From Cinclus cinclus (Eukaryota > Chordata > Aves > Passeriformes > Cinclidae): DNA of 64,000 nucleotides. The position numbers were made by a program, and so were the translations under genes. Positions 26,414-38,699 of this stretch are shown piece after piece. The DNA lies in the NCBI RefSeq assembly GCF_963662255.1, contig NC_085059.1, forward strand, positions 10,077,234-10,141,233, read 5' to 3'. The notes beneath the pieces were generated by a model. It made no database searches and was not told where the DNA came from. It worked only from the letters and a program-made list of their open reading frames with translations. Each line of letters opens with the position of its first letter. Within the stretch, counting starts at the first letter, position 1.

Positions 26414-26418
26414 AATTA
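26414..26418. repeat. possible left target-site duplication AATTA
   Basis: It matches 26913-26917. The motif is AT-rich in AT-rich surroundings, so the match carries limited weight. Confidence 0.35.
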
Positions 26419-26454
26419 TGTCAAGACAGACTGGACTGGCACAATCACCAGTCC

Positions 26455-26460
26455 TTTATT
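26455..26460 (-). terminator. poly(A) signal of the minus-strand LTR
   Basis: AATAAA on the minus strand, followed by GT-containing sequence to the LTR end. Confidence 0.55.
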
Positions 26461-26767
26461 AAAATCTTTACGCACCTCCTTTCGGTGGACTTTTTCCAGG
26501 CAACTCTAACTCCTTTCCTCACAGGCAGCTTCACACAGCACTGACTCATTCTCTTCTCTCTGCAAGTTTCCTTCTTCTTTCTGCATGGCTGGCTAACCCC
26601 AAGCTGTCCCTTACCCCACTGCCCAACCCTGTCTGTCCCTCACACAGCATCGTACCTTGCACGACTGCATGTCCCTTACCTCTGCATGGCACAGCCAACA
26701 GCCTCCATCTCAAACTGCAATTCTGGTTGTCAAGCTCCAACCACAATTTGTGGTCAGCTAACCCACT

Positions 26768-26775
26768 CTTTTATA
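26768..26775 (-). promoter_or_regulatory. TATA box of the minus-strand LTR
   Basis: TATAAAAG on the minus strand, about 310 bp upstream of the AATAAA of the same element. Confidence 0.5.
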
Positions 26776-26917
26776 ACACACAACCTCACTGAGCAGGCAA
26801 AGCTGTCTCCACTTCTCGGTAATCAGTACAGCCATAATTCATTGGGAAAGATTGCCTTCTGCACTGTCCTGAGAACCTATCTTCCCACACCTGCACTGCT
26901 CTGAAATATGTAAATTA

Positions 26918-29900
26918 ACTGAGCCAAATATTAAGTATCAGAACTGCTCCAGATGCAGTTGTGTGGAGCTCTAAGGGGGATAGTGTGGATAACCAGACAA
27001 TTTACATGGTACCTGAACTGCCCTGATTAGACTGTTCTGGCAATTGGAGCTGTACAGTGAAGTGCAGTGATTCAGGTTGCTAAGAAAATAAGGAGGTTTT
27101 GAAATCTTTGCTTCATGACTGTAAGTTCTACAATGTCTATGATTCAGTAAAATTCAACACAGACATTGCCAAACAGTGTCCAGGAGAAAATGTAACACTT
27201 CCACTATCTGTCTTGGGTGTCATCTACAGTAGCTGATTGGTTTTGTAACTGAGTCAACTTTTCTTTCCTCTTTTCCTAAGCTGTACAAAAATCATTTACT
27301 CCCACGGTGGAATGTGCATTCCCTTTCAGTGCAGTATCACATGGCAACATTAATTTTGTCTTAACAGAAGGAGAAACATGAGTTATTCCCACTGAAATTA
27401 GGAGTTCCCAAAGTTATTTCTGACAGACCTGTGGGATATGTGTGGCAATAGAACGTAGAGAATACAGCCCAACATGCTGCAGGTGCCTGCAGCAGTTATA
27501 TCAATAAATTCTGAAAACCAGAAGTTAGAATAAATATCACTGAATCACAACATTCTTTCCAAGCCAAGGTCAAAACCAGCACTTCAAACATAAATGCAGG
27601 TTATTTTGAAGTCAGAAAGAATGAAATCATACGGGATGGTGAGGAAACATCACCTATTATGTTCAAATTATTTACAGTCACAGCTCCTGCAATGCTCTTT
27701 TCATGACAACTTTTCCATCGTGGTTCACTTTGCCGCTTTTCATTTTGATAGGAATGTCATTTTAATGATGTTGTTAAGAAACCTTCTATGTAATCCAGTA
27801 GCAAAGAATTCAGCTGAACTAATGAGCTGCTACAGCACTCAATTATTTCAGAGGAGCCATTCCTATTATGCTCTTCTGGAGGAATCCTGTAAACGTGTGC
27901 TGGAGAGGCAGCTGTACCTTCAATAAGGGGGTTTTTCCTGTTGCTGTGTTGACTGATGCTGCTCTGCTCCTCTTCTAACCAGTTCATTTTCTTTTTGAAT
28001 GTTTGTGTGCACTCTATTATCTTGAATTCTCCTCAAGGTGTGACTCAGGATAACATGCATATTGAAATGCTGCTAATTTTCAATAACATTAATAGTCTTG
28101 CTTTTAACTTTTGATAAAGCTTCTCTGTTCCTTGGCTTTCCTTGAGGATATATTGCCAGTATTTATCAGGTTGATCATCCACTGGAATGCCAAGAAAATT
28201 AACTATAGAGCAAAAGAGATCATAGTAGATGAAAAGTAGTAATTATTAGCAAAATTGTATTAACATATAATTTTAAACCTGAATCCCAACTGCTCAAATA
28301 TATTTTTTAAAAAGTAGAATAAAACTTTATTTCTTCTTTCTTATTCAACATTCTGCCCTGATTTTGCAATTTTTGAACTATATTATAATTGATTGCTTCT
28401 AAATAGTATTTGATAGTGTTAATTGGAATGAATAACTTTATTAAAGGTGGCATCGTCTATGATGAAAAAGCTTCCCAAAAGGAAAAAAACCCTAAGATTA
28501 CATCACCATCTTTTAAGGTCTGCATCATGTGTTGATTATGTTTAAGAAAACCCCTACGTGGATTTAGAAACAATTCAATCCCTTTTCCCCATGAATGTTG
28601 TGTTCAGCCTCTGAACTGATGCAGAATCCTTCGTCTGCAGCAATGAAAGATGTTATGGTATTAATGCACATTAATGGACAGAATTACTACTAAATTTGGG
28701 CACAGAGGATGAAGGTATAGTAAACATGAGTTTTAGCAAGTATTAAAATTTGCTTCTTCCAACATTTCACAAGAAAAAAGCTAAGGAACATAATTGTGGA
28801 TTCTGTATTTTCTAAAGAGCTGTAATAAAGTTAACTGAGCACACAACAATATGAAAACCTATGGGGAGCTGGAAAAATATGTTTTCCATTTTATTTTATA
28901 ATGATTAAATGTAAATATTTTAAATGAGTTGCTTAGCTTTATGTTTTCACCAAAAGCCTATGGAAAGCCTCTTACTCAGTTGCAATTAAATTGTGTTTAG
29001 TAATGTACAATTAAGAAAAGTCTTCTTGTTTGCAAGTACCTCTTACTAATTGTTTCCATATTAAAAAATCACTTTCTCAGCCTAAATTTCACCTAATTTT
29101 CAGAGACAGGTTATCCAGCAGACTGTGTGCATACTTTTCAATAATGAGAAGCCATATGCCAAAAATTATAGGCAATCAAATTTGCCTGCCTGACTTGGAA
29201 TCTTTTCAGTGTGGGAGGATCTAACTTTATTCATAATGTGCTAAATACCAACGACAGAAATCTGGCTTGAAACAAAGATTGCTTTAAAAAGAAAACCCTA
29301 TCATAAATATATGTCTTTCTATTTGAATTTACAAGATTTGACAATATAGACGGTGATCTGCTATTGTTTTTTAGCCAATAAAAAGGAATCAAAGTCAAAA
29401 TAATAATATTGCTCAAAAAGTTTTGCTAACTCCATTGCAAAGCATTAATTATCTGACAAGGCTTTAAGGGTCTGATTTAAGCATATTGAAATAAATAAAA
29501 AAGGATACTTTGATGATCTTATGCAATTCAGAACTCACAGGATCAATTCACAATAAAGATCAAAGATTCTTTGAGCTGTTTCCTCCCTGTCCCCATCCCC
29601 CTATTTCTCTCTAAGCTTTAAACTCTCTGCTTTATTTTGCCTTTTTTTCCCCCTACTTTTTTTAATGCAAACTGATGATTCATAGTGAGGAATAAGGATA
29701 TACTTCGTTAATTTTTTTAATTATAGCACTGGATTCTGAAACACAGCATAGCTGAGAATGGTGTACTTGAACAGAATTTAAAAGCTACTACATATCTCTT
29801 TACTGTGCAGGATAGGGCTTTTTGGTGTTTTGGTTTTTTTTAATGAGTTCCACTGCCTGAAATTGTCTAACCTTTTTATTGCCACATATTATTAAATTCA

Positions 29901-32900
29901 CTTTCTTATTGTTGCAGAAAATGAGGTTATAGCAGAAATGCAACTGGAATGCTGTCTATCTTTAATTCTGAATTCAAATGAGATGTGTTTTAAAAAACTG
30001 CCTTAGCTTCTGTTTCCTGTTTTTTACCTTTCTAATATTAATGAGGAGTTTTTTTATAGTTATTTTCACTTTCACCACACCATTAGAATGTGCACTTTAT
30101 GGAATAATTTTAAAATAATTTTAAAATGAAAGCCATGGGATTTCCAGGATATTGAAGCATTAATTCATTATACTTTATGTCCATAGCTCAGAAAATCATC
30201 TCATAAGGGGCTCTATAAAGTAAAGGGTCTTGGGTCCAAGCATCTGTTATGCTGGTTCACGCAGTCACCATATCCCTGTTGAAACTGTCTGTTTACTTTT
30301 ATGTTAAAAACATGTCATATAATGGCACAACGTTTAGGTTCCTGAAAAATACTGTGGTCTGTTGGACTGTGTGTCTCATTTTATCCTCCCTGTTCTGTTG
30401 TAGCAGGTCTGGTATATAGTACCCAGAATTAAAATACCCATGACTTATAGAATTGTTGGGATAAACTAAGTGCTTGGTAGGAAGTAGAGTTCAAGAGGAG
30501 ACAATAAGATTTTCATAAACAATTTTTTCCCCCTTCCATTAGGGTTATTTTTATTCCACTGTTTCTACTGAAGGGTAAATAATAAAATGACCAGATTGTA
30601 CAGTTCCAGAGAGATTCTGTGAGTGGCCTTTGTGTATCTTTAGTTCTCTTTCAAATGCCAGTATGTCTGAATGTCACAGGCAGAATCCTCCTATGAAATG
30701 CCACTCAAGCAATTACAGTTTGCAAATAAGTAAGTGCAGAGAAGGAGATGAAAACTGCAAATCAGTTTGGTTTTATGTTGTAATTAAGATTTTGATCAAA
30801 CATCCAGCTATTTTTCCTGATCCCTGCTGCTAGATAGAGAGGGGGGAAAAGCCTTGATGTGAATATGGGGAAAGGATCTTCTCTTGTAGGTTATAGAAAG
30901 GACTATATTCCCCAAAATTCCAGGCTGTTGAGTCCCAGGTTGTCCCTTGTGCAGACCCCCAGCTCCTGGCCTGGAGCCTGGGCTTAGGGTGTCTGTCCCT
31001 GGACACAAGAGCACTGACAATGTGCACTGTATTTTTAGTTTCTCCACATACTTGTATATGGTCTTAGAAGATCCAAGATTTAAATTTGGATGGTCTTCAG
31101 TTGTCTTAGATTCTTTTATGTTCCTCAATCCAGATATTCAGACATATCAACTTTCATATATCTCCTCACAACATCCTATTAGGTTCAGTAATTATGTTAT
31201 TTTCAGCTTCTGAAGCAAATGGATAAGGAGGTTAAACCCAAAAATGACTTAACTATACGCTTTTAAAACTCCCAGCAGCAGAGAGTAATAGGTGCAAGGA
31301 CTTTTACAGAATTCCAAAGGGCAGAATCTCAGCCTACATATTCAGTCCAAGGTCAGGTGGTAAGTCAGTGATTTACATGCACACTCTGATTTCTGGACAG
31401 GCCTTTCCATTTCAGTAATTCCAGCAGGAAACTGTAATTAAGTCACAAACATACCTGGCAAGTGAGGCTAGATACTTTGGCTGGAATTGGTGCAAAGAAC
31501 TTCATATATTGAAAGGCAAATGTTCATAGTTAGCAAAAATAAGCAAATTTTCATGTTCTGTTCCTTAAAATTTGCGCAAAAATTCGCAAACTAACATACA
31601 GTTTTATGATAGTTTTTCCTGATATGTGATATTTTTAAAATCTTTTGAAAATATGTTACACTGCATCTGTAGTTCCCCACGGATTTATTTCAGCTATGGT
31701 AATATTTCTGAGACTAAAATGAAAACATATCTGAATAAGCACTGGTTTACAAATCATAATAATGGTAGTACATGCTAAAGAAAATCCAGTAGAAGGGATT
31801 ATCATTGTAGGAAAATTCATTGCACCAAAATGCCATATACTTTTCTTTTTGTGACTTAAATTTCTTTTTCTTGTCCTACAATAAAAATTCATATTTTGAA
31901 AAGGACATAATTATCCAAGATCATAGAGAGGAAAGCTTCAGATGAAGGAGCCTTTTCCAAAGAAAACTTGAGATGTTGCAAATGCTTGTCTTCATGGAAG
32001 AAAGATAATAAAATTAGAGAATGTTAAACTCAATAGAGCAGTTACAGAGTGTGTATTCAGTCAACTTAGATGTGAGAGAAGAAATTCATGGCCTTTACAC
32101 CAATTAAAAAGAATTGGAACCATAACTAAGCCACTGACAACATTCTTTGCAATATAAAAGGTAACCAAACATTTTTTTGTACAACCATGTTAGCCATTTG
32201 TAGGCTCTGAACTAATATTGCCAATGCTTGTACAGAGTAAAACTCCTGGTCTCGTCTAGTAAGACACACTAACAGGTGATGTAAAAGTGAATGCTCATTT
32301 TGTTGTTCTGAGTCACACAAAAGTTACAGCTGCAGCCAGAACATCCTGTCCTGTTAGTTTCGAGATAAATTATGATACTAGATTGTAGGCTGAGGTCATC
32401 AAATCCCCAAAATCTCTAAACTGAAGTTCTGAGACTTTCTTCTGGTATGAGAGTCAACAGCAATCTCAGGGTAGTGTGCTGTAAATCAAGAAGTGAATAT
32501 GTGCTCAGGTCTGGCACATCTGTGTGGATGGAGGAGGGTGGGAGTTCCCTGTCTTTATAATGAGACCAAATCAAAGATCCCAAGTCCAGTACTCAAGACA
32601 CAGCTTCAAAGTTCTGTCTTCAGGCTGTAGGAGGCCAAGGATGCTCAGTGTGGCTGCAATTTTAAAACACAACACCATTTCTGCAGATCAGGGCAGGCTC
32701 ATATTAATGTTGTGGTTTAAGTCCCTTTTACAGCAATTCAGAAAAAGAAAGTGTACAACTTTTGCTCCTGTGTATCCAGAAATGAAAGCAGGAGCTCTAT
32801 TGATGTTGGCAGTTCCATAAATTGATTTAAAAATGACCACTGCATTTGTCGTTTCTTTGAAGAAGCCAGGGCAGATTTGTCTTAGTCACAGTCTGGTTGA

Positions 32901-35900
32901 GTAATGTGATTAAAAGCACAGCACATTAGAATATTCACCCCCTTACAGGTTTTATGTTTATCTAGACCATTTTTATTGTTGAGCTATATTTAGGATGTAT
33001 TTTGCTGTGTATTTGTGAGTATCAGTTGATGTATATGAAGGTTTTGCCCATGTACTACATCTGAATTTGTTAGGAAATTATTTTCTGTCATTTTGAAAAC
33101 TATTGACAAACAAAATTATAAAAGCTACTTAAAACATTTTCATATGTCAAATCCAATGAATGCTAGAGGTAAAACAACAATAAAAGCATTGTTTACATGA
33201 CTTATGTGGTAAGCTATTATTTTGCAAATAAGTGTTTCCCCTGTGAGGATTTATTGTCTATTAGTATAGTGTGCAATAAATAGGAGTGATATTAATATAA
33301 AAAGATTTGAATTTAATATAGGCTTGTTGCTTCTTGTAGAGTGCTCATAGCAAATAACATGTCCTTCATTAAAAACTTCAAATAATGCTTTTGTACTGTG
33401 AAAATTAAAATTATATCTAGTGTTTAAATCACATTGCTGTCAAGTAATATAAATTAATATTTCAAAACTCATGGGAACAAATGCCACGACACAATAAAAG
33501 TAATCACCGTATTTATAAGTATTTCATTCCATCTGATGCAGATTGCAATACATAATTTGAAGATCTGTTTTCTTCCTTCTACAGGGGATATGTCCTTTCA
33601 ATAATAAATAATTTAAGCAATTCCTTGAAGTGGTTGTTCTGCAGCATTAGTCTGACAGTTGAACTTGGCTGAGCTTTTCTAACCAAGATAATGCTTTAAA
33701 TTTAATGAGATGACAAAGACACTTTGGAATTACATATCTAATTTATAACAGAGTACTGAACCATGAGTACTAACACCATGAATGACTGGGCTTTTAGATC
33801 CTCTGTGTGCAAGTTACTCCTGTATATATCAAATACACAAAGACAGTTCATTTTGAACTCAGATGATACTTTCATTTGTCCTATATGTGATTTGGTAAGG
33901 GATTAATTGGAAAGCAAAAAATATATAAAAAGAACTCATATTTTAAAACATCAGTCTTGACAAAAACATGAAATATCAGTTTTGTTTCTTGTGTTCTAGT
34001 AAATTATATTCTTACCTAGAAAAGGAATTTCATTGCATTAGACGAGAGATACAGGCATTTTATTCTTCCAACTATTCTCTATCCATATATGACAGAACTT
34101 CATGAATAATAAGCCAGATTTGCTTGAAAGTACAGTCTACTGGGTACACAAAGCAGTTATTTCACTCCTTCATTGCATTATAAGCTGCAGTGATAGCAAA
34201 CCCACCTTAACACCATATGAATATAAAATATGTTTTGATCTTGAGTTGAAAAATTTTGTACAGGAACTCAGATACTTTATGTAGTTCTTTGGGTTTTTTT
34301 TTTGTATATTAAGTGAATATTTTCTCTGGAATTGAAAATTAATGGATTGACAAAAGTACCCACTAACATTTCAGGCATTATATGAAATGTATTCTGTCCT
34401 GATTCACTGTAAAGCTTGGTTGTAGTCCCCTTGTCATGCTTGTTTAGCTTCTTGGCTTATCTACCGAAAAGTTCAATATGTGTTCCACTTAATCCCATTA
34501 GTGGTGTGGTTATGGAGATGTGAAATTGGAGTGGGATTCTTCAGGCAACACCTACACTGTCAGTCTGGCTCTTTGTTTTGCTCCTAAAATCTACTTGCCT
34601 ACTGTTACAGAGCTTAATTTGCCCCCAGGGTACCCTTCAGGACAGCTTAATCTCTCTGAGAGTCTGTGCACTGCTGCCCACAGAGGGTCCAGGGTTCTTC
34701 CAGCAGTGCTGAACTCACAGAGTGCAGTACTTTGGCTCCCACTGATTTGTTTCTCCTCAGATGCTGTTGCAGCTGCTCACACACCCGCCTGCCTCAAAGC
34801 CGGTGTACTAAACACCTACTCAAAGAGCCACCCTAAACAAATACTTCTACAGGCTAAAATGTGGAACCTTCACAATTTTAGGCAATTGAACTAAGTAAAA
34901 TTATTAAAAATAATTATCTTTTGCTTGGCCACAGGAATGACATGGCATATATATGGACACAGCCAAGTCTTCTCTGGAAACTAATAACTATAGGCAAAAT
35001 AACAGAATACCATCCAAAACAAATAGTCGTGGCACAGTGGACTAGATAAACCTTCCACCCTCTCTCAGATTCTCCTTCATACGAGAGAGAAGCGAACTCT
35101 CTGGTGCAGTCACACAGTTGGATGACAGCACAAAGCAAACTCTCTGACAATCCAAAGCTGCCATTTGACTCAGTTTCACAGAGAAGATGAGAGAAAATTA
35201 GTAGTGTTACTTGGTCAGGTTAGAAGATGTTTCAGATAGGGTTTTAAAGGAGTTAGGAATTAAGAAGACACTGACAGTTTTGATATCTGATAGAGAAAAG
35301 ATTCCAGAGAAGGACAAATAGAGTATCAGAAAGGGATAGAAAATGCCACTAAGAAGGTGCTAAAGTAAGTGAACAACAGGAGGGAGAAATGCAGCTATTA
35401 GGAGATGACAGTTGCTGAATTTTAAAAACAGCCCATGAAGATGAAAAACCTGAAGACTTGAACAAGGTTTAATGGATATAAAACCTGAAGTGATGCTGTA
35501 GAAATCCTATTGCCAGAGCCTCTAAAACTGACCATTATGTTTCCATGAGAATACTGCTTGAAATGCACAAGAGGACTGAAAGAAAAAAAATGGATTTCTT
35601 GCTAGATGTAGAGTAGTATATGAGAAGTATCAGCTGACAATTACACTGTGTGACAAGTATAAACAATGCCATAGCACTGAAATTAAATCAGTGAAAGTCA
35701 GTGGGACAGTGTTGGGCCAGATTCAGGCCCCAGAAATACAGTGGAATTCCAAACCCCATTTTGACATATTCTAGAAATATAAGAAATTCCAGCTTCATTG
35801 GACTGTAGCTTACATACAAATTTTTAATATGGGAAATATCTAAATTATTCCAAAAGTAAATTAAATGCATTTTAAATTGTAAACTAATTCAAGATATGAT

Positions 35901-36873
35901 TCTAGTCACATAAGTCTGCAGAGTATGAGACTGAAATAAATTAAGTTGAATGAAAGAGAAATTTTTTAATTATCCAGATTCCTTGACATCCCAGAGATTT
36001 GTCTTGTTCCCAGCAGCCATTCCCACAGGCTGAGACTGCAAGCCTGCTCTAAGAGATTCCTGGTAACTGCTTCTGAACTAACCAGAGATACACAACCCAT
36101 CCTATTTGTCTGCTTGCCAGTTACTGTTATCCAAGTTTATCTACTGCAGCACAGTATTGCACAGTTAGACACTCTCTTTTCTCCAATAAACTTGGGGTAA
36201 AATCTAGCTAGCATAAAAATTGCTGCTGGAATCTATGATTTATGGCGATGGGGGTTGGGGGGAGGAAGGCTGGTAGCATGAGCAATACTGCGGTAGGATG
36301 GATTGCTACTTCATACTATACTCACCAACCAATACATCCTGTAGCACTTCCCAAGTTTCAGAGTTAGGACATACTGTGTAGGAATACTACCTTTAAATTC
36401 TTGATCAAAAATCCAGATACTTATGTAGTTATTCCAGAGTTAAGAGTTCATCCAGAGTAAGGTCTGGGTTTTTTCCCCTTTCTCTCTTTCTGTCTCTGTG
36501 TCTGTCTCTCTCCCCCACTGATTTCTTGTACTGTTTCCTGGGAACCCAGAATTTTCATTGCCCAGTTTCTGTATCCCACTTTAATGCTAACCTTAGAGTC
36601 TCAGCAACTCTTGATTGTTTCTATGGTCACTGGAGTTGGAAAAATGGCTGACTACTAATATCTGTTACCTGAACTGTCCTGTTGCTTCTGTCACCTCAGT
36701 TATTTCCCTGAAATTAGTATTGTGAATGCTGTCCACTGGTCCCTTTTTCAAATCTACTGTTTTCTGCTTCCACTGTCATTTACAGAAGTATCAAAGCTTC
36801 CATCAGTCAAACCTGAGGCAGTCTGGAGCAGAATACTTAGGAACAGCAGAATGGTGTTCTTTTTGACTTTTCT
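26918..36873. other. 10 kb AT-rich intergenic stretch, no gene seen
   Basis: All open frames are at most 124 codons and have no recognised domain. Small repeats include two perfect copies of an 11-mer (aataattttaa) at 30103-30124. A pyrimidine-rich run (CT with TCTG) lies at about 36478-36517 and a G-rich run at 36250-36267. The region 33180-33560 is evenly AT-rich without simple repeats and could hold conserved non-coding sequence, but I cannot test that here. Confidence 0.42.
30103..30124. repeat. two tandem copies of an 11-bp unit
   Basis: The 11-mer aataattttaa occurs twice without change (30103-30113, 30114-30124). It is a minor local duplication. Confidence 0.85.
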
Positions 36874-37138
36874 TGTTGGGGCCCAGCCTACCCGACCCTT
36901 GGATGGTGTCAGTGAAGTGGCTAAATAAGTAATAAAGGGATGATTAAAGGACTAGAAACTGAAAGCCTTAATATAAGGGGAAATAAAAGGGGGCACACAA
37001 GGGCACATCATAAAACATAAACTGAAACCCCTGCTCACAGCTACCTCTAAGAAACAAAACCCTTCCTCCCTAGAAGTCCGATATTCACAGGTCTGTGTAG
37101 CTCCTTCAGAACTCCCTGAAATGGGGTTGAGCACACAC

Positions 37139-37145
37139 TTATATA
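37139..37145 (-). promoter_or_regulatory. TATA box of the retroviral LTR
   Basis: TATATAA on the minus strand, about 35 bp downstream of a CCAAT motif (37178-37182, whose CCAAT reads on the plus strand). Confidence 0.55.
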
Positions 37146-37306
37146 GACTAAGAGGGAATGTTCTAGAAAGCTCCCAGCCAATCACAGACCACTGTATAGT
37201 CTCTAGTTGCATGGTCACTCCCAGTCGTTCCCATAATCTTTTTCTTCTCCTTTACTTCTCGCCGTAGCTTAAGTGGGTATCATCTATCAAGGCTTCTCAG
37301 TGTCCA

Positions 37307-37348
37307 GGATCCAATATCATGGATCCAATATCCATATCATCCAATATC
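37307..37348. repeat. three CCAAT-containing repeats in U3
   Basis: GGATCCAATATC occurs at 37307-37318 and 37321-37332, and a third copy with altered 5' bases (CATCCAATATC) lies at 37338-37348. Each contains a CCAAT pentamer, the usual NF-Y recognition core. Repeated enhancer-like units are common in retroviral U3. Confidence 0.8.
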
Positions 37349-37403
37349 GTCACCTGCTGTGTGGCTGGTTCACAGCCTGTGCCTTCCAGGACAGACTGCT
37401 GCA

Positions 37404-37416
37404 TCTCCCCCTTTTT
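37404..37416 (-). other. retroviral polypurine tract
   Basis: On the minus strand, AAAAAGGGGGAGA directly precedes the TG that opens the LTR. This is where a retrovirus primes plus-strand DNA synthesis. The tract fixes the element's orientation as minus and its 3' LTR as 36874-37403. Confidence 0.75.
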
Positions 37417-38136
37417 GTTTTTTAAAAAATTAAAAGATCTCAAGGTCTTCTGTACAACAAGGTATTTGGCAAACAACTTAAAATTAGCAAGACTAGCATT
37501 AATAACTCTTTTAACAAAAACAAAGCTGGGTATAATTATTGTTGAGCAAATAAAACATCTAACAGGGAACTTAACATAGACACAACCATTATCATGACCT
37601 ATGTTAACAATTCTATTCTAATCAGCAATAACAATTGCTTTAGTGAACTTCTAACCTTTAAACTATTTACCTAACAGTGTACAATATTTGTAAAAATAGT
37701 AATGAAAATCAACAACAGGCAAACAAATATTATGATGATGAACCAATGGTTAGCAACAAAAGTGATTATTTTCTTTTTCCTTGATTATTTTGAAAATATT
37801 ATGTTATATTCTTTACTCATGGAAACACAGTAAGTGGAAGTAGAAACTGAAATTTTGAATTTTTTTAATTTTACCAGATCTTTTGCAAAGGACAGCTTTA
37901 TTCTCCTCAATTTCCCTTTATCCTTTATTCTGCCTTATTTCCCTTTCTTGTTTTTCTTAAAAAATATTTGTGGGATTCATGTATTTTTGGAATGAAAATA
38001 AATAGTGTTGTAATTATTTTAAGCAGAAGCTGTCATTTATAATAATTATGACAATTATGCAGACTCAGGTAAGAAACATAATAGGATATAAAGTAAATTG
38101 CTTTTTTAAATTTTGCTTATATCTTTAAGTTAAAGG
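37417..38136 (-). pseudogene. decayed 3' interior of an endogenous retrovirus, possibly env
   Basis: This lies immediately upstream (minus-strand sense) of the polypurine tract, where env would end. In one frame the last codons run into the tract as Lys-Asn-Lys-Lys-Gly-Glu, and envelope tails often overlap the tract in this way. Further upstream, a short frame (about 37760-37671, ended by a stop) encodes a tryptophan followed by a strongly hydrophobic Ile/Phe/Leu stretch, which could be the membrane anchor. The sequence is T-rich on this strand, so hydrophobicity alone is weak evidence. Stops interrupt every frame and nothing here is intact. The upstream limit is unknown; I stop at the U6 insertion. 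Confidence 0.45.
38124..38136. repeat. left copy of 13-bp repeat flanking the U6 retrocopy
   Basis: TTTAAGTTAAAGG is repeated exactly at 38249-38261 on the other side of the U6-like sequence. It looks like a LINE-type target-site duplication. Confidence 0.7.
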
Positions 38137-38231
38137 GATGGAACACTGCACAGATTTGTGTATCCTTGTGCAGGGACCATGCTAATCTTTTCTGCATTGC
38201 TCCAATTTCAGCATACTTGCTGTTAAGTCAC
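38137..38231 (-). pseudogene. U6: U6 spliceosomal snRNA retropseudogene
   Basis: Read on the minus strand, the sequence follows vertebrate U6 snRNA from its 5' end (GTG, degenerate stem) through aaattggagc, the aagattagcatggtcc block that matches the central U4/U6-pairing region, and tgcacaaggata, to the 3' gttccat. I judge divergence at about 15-25%, with a few bases missing in the 5' stem, and the usual terminal T run is absent. Upstream (38232-38260) I see no TATA box or proximal element of a U6 promoter, so it should not be transcribed as a functional gene. A 13-bp exact direct repeat flanks it, with 17 extra bases between the 5' end and the right repeat. That supports insertion by retroposition. 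It sits inside or next to a dead retrovirus. Confidence 0.85.
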
Positions 38232-38248
38232 AATTGCTGTATTTAACT

Positions 38249-38261
38249 TTTAAGTTAAAGG
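38249..38261. repeat. right copy of 13-bp repeat flanking the U6 retrocopy
   Basis: Exact match to 38124-38136. Confidence 0.7.
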
Positions 38262-38699
38262 TATAAGTAATATTATTTCTAATGCTTAAGGTCTAGGACA
38301 AAAAAATCATATAATCTCTCTATTTAGTAACACTGAAATTAAAAACAAGGAAATTATGCAAAAACCATGCCAGGATAATGAACATGAAAACACACAAGGC
38401 AAACTATTTGTACTTAAAACTTAAAACGTGGTAATTATTTTAAATACTATTTTGCATTAAAATAACTTAAGGTCTTGATCAGAAGATATAGATTTTAACA
38501 ATTCTTGGTGGATTACTAAAAAAGCAAGTGACTCTATTAAATTAAATTAAGAAGTAAAATTTTTTATAACTACTGCTGATTTGTAAACCGTTGGTATTTT
38601 TGAGTTAAGAATGAAGTGTGGCAATTATTAAATAGGCTAAAATAATAATATGGTTTTGGAAAGTGATTAAAACCAAAATTTTAAGAAGTGTGCATAATT
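38262..38699. other. AT-rich stretch, perhaps retroviral interior, no gene seen
   Basis: This is very AT-rich, with short internal repeats such as attaaattaaatta near 38537-38549. It may be further decayed retroviral interior or older host DNA. I cannot assign it. Confidence 0.35.

Larger units (their letters stand above)
26419..26912 (-). mobile_element. probable minus-strand LTR, about 494 bp
   Basis: Read on the minus strand, the order is TATAAAAG (26775-26768), a purine-rich transcribed stretch, AATAAA (26460-26455), and then about 36 bases ending in CTTGACA. This is the arrangement of a U3-R-U5 with a TGT...ACA-type 3' end. The upstream end is less clear. Taking the flanking AATTA as a duplication puts it at 26912, but the terminal dinucleotide is then TA rather than TG, which would need a substitution. 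Spacing of TATA to poly(A) (about 310 bp) resembles the LTR at 19080-19738, though I did not establish that they are the same family. There is no attached retroviral interior. Confidence 0.55.
36874..37403 (-). mobile_element. LTR of a minus-strand endogenous retrovirus, about 530 bp
   Basis: On the minus strand the LTR starts TGCAGCAG directly after a polypurine tract (37416-37404) and ends GGGCCCCAACA at 36874. This gives TG...CA limits, with the interior lying to the right. Within U3 three copies of an ATCCAATATC motif cluster at 37307-37348, a further CCAAT lies at 37178-37182, and TATATAA lies at 37145-37139. These are typical core promoter parts. I see no canonical AATAAA. The plus-strand first quarter (36901-37026) recurs, clearly diverged, at 39611-39740. 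The adjoining tract and interior argue that this is the 3' LTR of a provirus rather than a solo LTR. Left flank is TTTCT; no partner duplication was found. Confidence 0.75.

Noticed and set aside
34520..34894. Plus-strand open frame of 124 codons in a less AT-rich segment
   Set aside because: No recognisable domain, and length is near chance expectation; I could not link the segment to any repeat or gene.
36250..36267. G-rich run as a possible G-quadruplex
   Set aside because: Only two long G-runs are present with short GG pairs after them, so at best a weak two-tier structure.
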